Part shown: piece by piece, positions 6,614-9,283 of the stretch | Layout: every line of letters begins with the position of its first letter | Numbering within the stretch: position 1 is the stretch's first letter | Assembly (NCBI GenBank): GCA_021812865.1 | Contig: JAKAMP010000074.1 | Span: forward strand, 1 to 9,283 | Origin: Bacteroidota bacterium | GTDB lineage: Bacteria > Bacteroidota > Bacteroidia > Bacteroidales > JAAYUG01 | Direction of reading: 5' to 3' | Length of the DNA stretch: 9,283 nucleotides | The notes under the pieces: model-generated | Told to the model about the DNA's origin: nothing | What the model saw: only the letters and a program-made list of their open reading frames with translations | The model's database searches: none | Translations under genes and position numbers: made by a program

Positions 6614-7645
6614 ATGAAAGACCATCTGCTGGGCAAAACGCTCGATGAGATCACGGCCATAATCGGTGAATGGGATGTTCCGAAGGATGTTCCCTGGAAG
6701 GTTACGCGATGGCTCTATCGCCGCGGCCTTTCCGATTTCAGCAAGATGATCGATATCTCAAAAGAAACCCGGAGCCTGCTTGACTCTCATTTTCATACCG
6801 GAACCTTTCCCTATGTGAACCGTCTGGTGTCGCATGACGGCAGTATCCGCTATTTTTTTGAAACCAGCGAGGGATTTCCCTTTGAAGCAGTATACCTGCC
6901 CGAAGGCCGCCGGCATACCCTTTGTCTTTCCATACAATCGGGCTGCAGAATGGGATGCCGCTTTTGCCGCACTGCCAGGATGGGATTTAACCGGAACTTG
7001 TCCATGCATGAGATCGTGAATCAGCTCTATTCCATCGATGAGCGGAAACTCATCAATCATATCGTATTTATGGGCATGGGAGAACCCATGGACAACTATG
7101 AGAACCTGAGCCGGAGCCTGGATATATTCACTTCCGATTATGGATTTGCCATAGCTCACCGTAATATTACCGTCTCCACGGTGGGGGTGAGTCCGGGTTT
7201 ACAGAACTTTCTCCGGGACAGCCGGTCAAACCTCGCCTTGAGCCTGCACAGTCCGTTTGAGGACCAGCGCCAAACCCTCATTCCTGCCGAAAAGATATAT
7301 TCTTTCAGAAATTTGCTGGAGGATATGAAAAGCTTCAGGGAAGTGAAGAGAAGGCGCATCAGTGTACAGTACACTTTGATCGGTGGGGTAAACGACAGTG
7401 ATGAACACCTTGCAGAACTGATGAAACTTCTGGACGGAACGCACATCAAAGTCAATCTCATCGCTTTCAATCCATTCGAGGGCAGTTCGTTTGTTACCCC
7501 TGAGCCGGAACGACTTACCCGCTTCATGGATGCCCTGAATTCCCGTACGGTTCATACTACCATCAGGAAGGCGCGGGGGGAAGACATTGGCGCTGCCTGC
7601 GGCCTGCTCGGATCGGGCTGCAGGGCAACAAAAAAATCAGCCTGA
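6614..7645 (+). CDS. rlmN: Radical-SAM rRNA/tRNA adenine C2-methyltransferase, RlmN family
   Basis: RlmN methylates C2 of 23S rRNA A2503 and of tRNA A37 using a [4Fe-4S] cluster and two SAM molecules. The 343-residue protein has the normal length. The N-terminal accessory domain includes WKVTRWLYRRGLSDF (28-42). The radical-SAM cysteines are Cys111, Cys115 and Cys118 in CRMGCRFC (CX3CX2C), followed by MGMGEP (153-158) for SAM binding. Cys104 and Cys329, in RGEDIGAACG, sit where E. coli RlmN has Cys118 and the methyl-carrying Cys355, and Glu91 matches Glu105, so the full mechanism appears intact. ITVSTVGV (185-192) and SLHSP (210-214) are family motifs. The post-cluster sequence is FCRTARMGFNRNLS. 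Cfr is the close alternative, but Cfr is a rare resistance gene and RlmN is the default. It follows sufT by 63 bases on the same strand and may be cotranscribed; as an Fe-S enzyme it would need the Suf products. Confidence 0.9.
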   Translation: MKDHLLGKTLDEITAIIGEWDVPKDVPWKVTRWLYRRGLSDFSKMIDISKETRSLLDSHFHTGTFPYVNRLVSHDGSIRYFFETSEGFPFEAVYLPEGRRHTLCLSIQSGCRMGCRFCRTARMGFNRNLSMHEIVNQLYSIDERKLINHIVFMGMGEPMDNYENLSRSLDIFTSDYGFAIAHRNITVSTVGVSPGLQNFLRDSRSNLALSLHSPFEDQRQTLIPAEKIYSFRNLLEDMKSFREVKRRRISVQYTLIGGVNDSDEHLAELMKLLDGTHIKVNLIAFNPFEGSSFVTPEPERLTRFMDALNSRTVHTTIRKARGEDIGAACGLLGSGCRATKKSA

Positions 7646-7680
7646 ACAGTTGTCTTTTTCAACCCGCTACCTACGCGGCA

Positions 7681-9283
7681 TTATTTCACCGTCATGGCAA
7701 ATCCCCCATAAGGAAGCATGCTTACTTTCACCTTATCCTTCCTGTTGAAAGGGGTCGTGGTTGACGCGAATGACTTGTTATCCGGTCCGTCGGCTATCAG
7801 GACCTGGTTGGCATTCTGTATATCGATAAAGCTCAGGTCAAGTTCAACCTGTTTAGGAGCATTTTCACCATTAATCCCTGCAATCCACCAGCTGTTCCCG
7901 TTTCTACGGGCTACCACAACCATCCTGCCCGGCTCACCTTCTATCCAGCGGGTTTCATCCCAGGCAACAGGAACTTCTTTCAGAAATTCAAGCGGTTCTT
8001 TCGGCAGGGACAGGTAAGCGGTTACACGGTCGGCAAAATGCAGGATGCCCGACTCAAACACCACCGAAAGCGCCAGTTCATGCCCCCAGGAAGTGAGATG
8101 CGGATATACCTGGTCCGAAAAGGTCACGGGGGTGTAATCCATCGATCCCACCACATTGCGGGTAAAAGGAAGGATAGTGTTGATGTAAGTGGCATGTTCA
8201 GGATAATCTTTGTTGAAGGAATATGCCTCCGCCCCATTCACGGCTTCCATGCTCATCAGGTTGGGCCAGGTGCGGCTCCAGCCCCTGGGCAGGGTGCAGC
8301 CATGAAAATTGACCATGATTTGCTCTGCGGCGGCATCCTTCAGCAGGTCGAGGTAGTATTTCATGATATGCTGCTTGTCGCTCTGCCAGAAATCGACCTT
8401 TACCCCTTTTACACCCCATTCGTGCAGTTTTTTGAATTCAGCTCTGCGGGTTACTGGGTTGAACATGATGTCGCGCGGCCTTTCGGTGACCAGGTTGTGG
8501 GGGCCTCCGGAATTGTACCACATCAGGATGCCCACACCGCGGGTATTGGCATACCTCACCAGTTGCTCTATGTTACCGCCTTCCATCAGGTCCCAGTTGG
8601 CATCGACCAGGGAGTATTCCCAGCCCATGGCTGCGGCAAGGTCGACGAACGATTTCAGGCTCTGGTAATTTTTACTGCTGCCATGGTCGCTCCACCAGCT
8701 CCACGATGCCCTGCCGGGTTTTACCCAGCTGAAATCGCCTTTCTGCTGCGGCCGGGCTACATTGAACACCATCATCGACTCAAGAATTGAACCGGGCGTC
8801 TGCCCTATGGCTATCACCCTCCAGGGCATCTCCCAGGGAAGGTTCCACGAAGGATAGCGGTTGCCGGTATTGTTTCCGTCGGTGGCCTCGGGGAAACGGA
8901 TAGTGTATAATCCTCCGCTGCAATCCTGCTGAAGGTGGGAACCACAATAATTCTCATAAACACCCGACTCGGTAATCAGCATCCAGTATTTCCCGGTATT
9001 GAACAAGGCAGGAAAGCACCAGCCTTCTTCTCCGGGGGCTTTTGTTCCCACAGGAATTCCGTTTTCATAGAAATTTTCATACGCCGGACGGTATTCATTC
9101 GGTTTGTCATACGGCTGCGTCCAAACACGGCCCTGCGGGTTCACTGCAAAACCGGTATATTCCTTCTGAATGGTATAGCTGCTGTCGTTTTTTCCCGGGA
9201 AAACATAACGGAAAGCAATGCCATCATTGTACGCCCTGAACATTAGGTCCATGGGCTGATGTTTCCCGTTCTCGAGATGAATG
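7681..9283 (-). CDS. GH97 family glycoside hydrolase, probably retaining (alpha-galactosidase-like); N-terminus beyond right edge
   Basis: GH97 enzymes cleave alpha-glucosidic or alpha-galactosidic bonds, usually in the periplasm or at the cell surface of Bacteroidota. The reverse strand is open from the right edge to TAA at 7683-7681, giving 533 visible residues; the ATG at 9252 is internal, because the reading continues upstream in family sequence (HLENGKHQP then FRAYNDGIAFRY). The family is about 640-740 residues, so roughly the first 100-200 residues, including any signal peptide, are missing. Seen are the end of the N-terminal beta-sandwich, TESGVYENY (104-112), the catalytic barrel beginning near WSWWSD (194-199), and a C-terminal beta domain from about residue 430. 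GVKVDFWQ (293-300) puts Asp297 at the nucleophile position of retaining members; NFHGC (325-329) has glycine where inverting SusB has its base glutamate; Glu346 and Glu352 in MEAVNGAEAY match the calcium-ligand and general-acid glutamates of SusB. The gene is convergent with rlmN. Substrate remains a prediction. Confidence 0.93.
   Translation of the reverse strand, partial: IHLENGKHQPMDLMFRAYNDGIAFRYVFPGKNDSSYTIQKEYTGFAVNPQGRVWTQPYDKPNEYRPAYENFYENGIPVGTKAPGEEGWCFPALFNTGKYWMLITESGVYENYCGSHLQQDCSGGLYTIRFPEATDGNNTGNRYPSWNLPWEMPWRVIAIGQTPGSILESMMVFNVARPQQKGDFSWVKPGRASWSWWSDHGSSKNYQSLKSFVDLAAAMGWEYSLVDANWDLMEGGNIEQLVRYANTRGVGILMWYNSGGPHNLVTERPRDIMFNPVTRRAEFKKLHEWGVKGVKVDFWQSDKQHIMKYYLDLLKDAAAEQIMVNFHGCTLPRGWSRTWPNLMSMEAVNGAEAYSFNKDYPEHATYINTILPFTRNVVGSMDYTPVTFSDQVYPHLTSWGHELALSVVFESGILHFADRVTAYLSLPKEPLEFLKEVPVAWDETRWIEGEPGRMVVVARRNGNSWWIAGINGENAPKQVELDLSFIDIQNANQVLIADGPDNKSFASTTTPFNRKDKVKVSMLPYGGFAMTVK

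Noticed and set aside
7646..7680. Possible bidirectional terminator in the 35-base gap between the convergent rlmN and GH97 stops.
   Set aside because: The only hairpins are 4-pair stems (GTTG/CAAC near 7650-7664 and CCGC/GCGG at 7664-7678) that compete with each other and have no clear following T-run; too weak to call.
8038..8790. 250-codon open frame on the plus strand opposite the GH97 gene.
   Set aside because: The opposite strand encodes unmistakable GH97 motifs over the same interval; this frame has no recognisable family, and there is no promoter or ribosome binding site.
9250..9252. ATG at 9252 as the start of the GH97 gene.
   Set aside because: The frame stays open to the window edge and the upstream residues continue a family-typical sequence, so the true start is outside the window.

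Overview
The window looks like chromosomal DNA of an anaerobic or gut/sediment-type Bacteroidota (probably Bacteroidales). The protein sequences are Bacteroidota-like, the gene starts mostly lack strong Shine-Dalgarno sequences, both starts in the one divergent intergenic region have a match to the Bacteroidota -7 element TAnnTTTG, and there is a GH97 glycoside hydrolase, a family typical of polysaccharide-degrading Bacteroidota. No rRNA, tRNA, CRISPR array, insertion sequence or phage gene was seen.

Layout. Positions 1-624 (minus strand) hold the N-terminal 208 codons of thiL, thiamine-monophosphate kinase, running off the left edge. A 245-base divergent intergenic region (625-869) follows, with one candidate promoter for each side. 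Positions 870-6550 are a compact plus-strand SUF iron-sulfur assembly operon in the order sufB, sufC, sufD, sufS, sufE and a MIP18/DUF59 gene (sufT-like). Gaps within it are 78, 17, 17, 11 and -4 bases. A radical-SAM RlmN-type rRNA/tRNA methyltransferase (6614-7645) comes 63 bases later on the same strand and is itself a [4Fe-4S] protein. After a 35-base convergent gap, a GH97 glycoside hydrolase (7681-9283, minus strand) runs off the right edge and lacks its N-terminal part.

How the genes work together. SufS takes sulfur from cysteine, SufE relays the persulfide, SufB-SufC-SufD form the ATP-driven scaffold where the cluster is built, and the SufT-like protein probably helps deliver clusters to targets. 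There is no A-type carrier (sufA) and no SufR/IscR-type regulator in the window. RlmN is a plausible client of the pathway and may be read through from the operon. ThiL and GH97 are neighbours with no evident functional link.

The region is mostly conserved housekeeping sequence, and I do not see a clearly undescribed system. The points that deserve a second look are the four-cysteine tail of SufD, departures from the usual SufS PLP-loop and active-site motifs, a near-perfect 18-base palindrome just before rlmN, and catalytic residues suggesting that the GH97 enzyme is of the retaining (alpha-galactosidase-like) rather than the SusB type.
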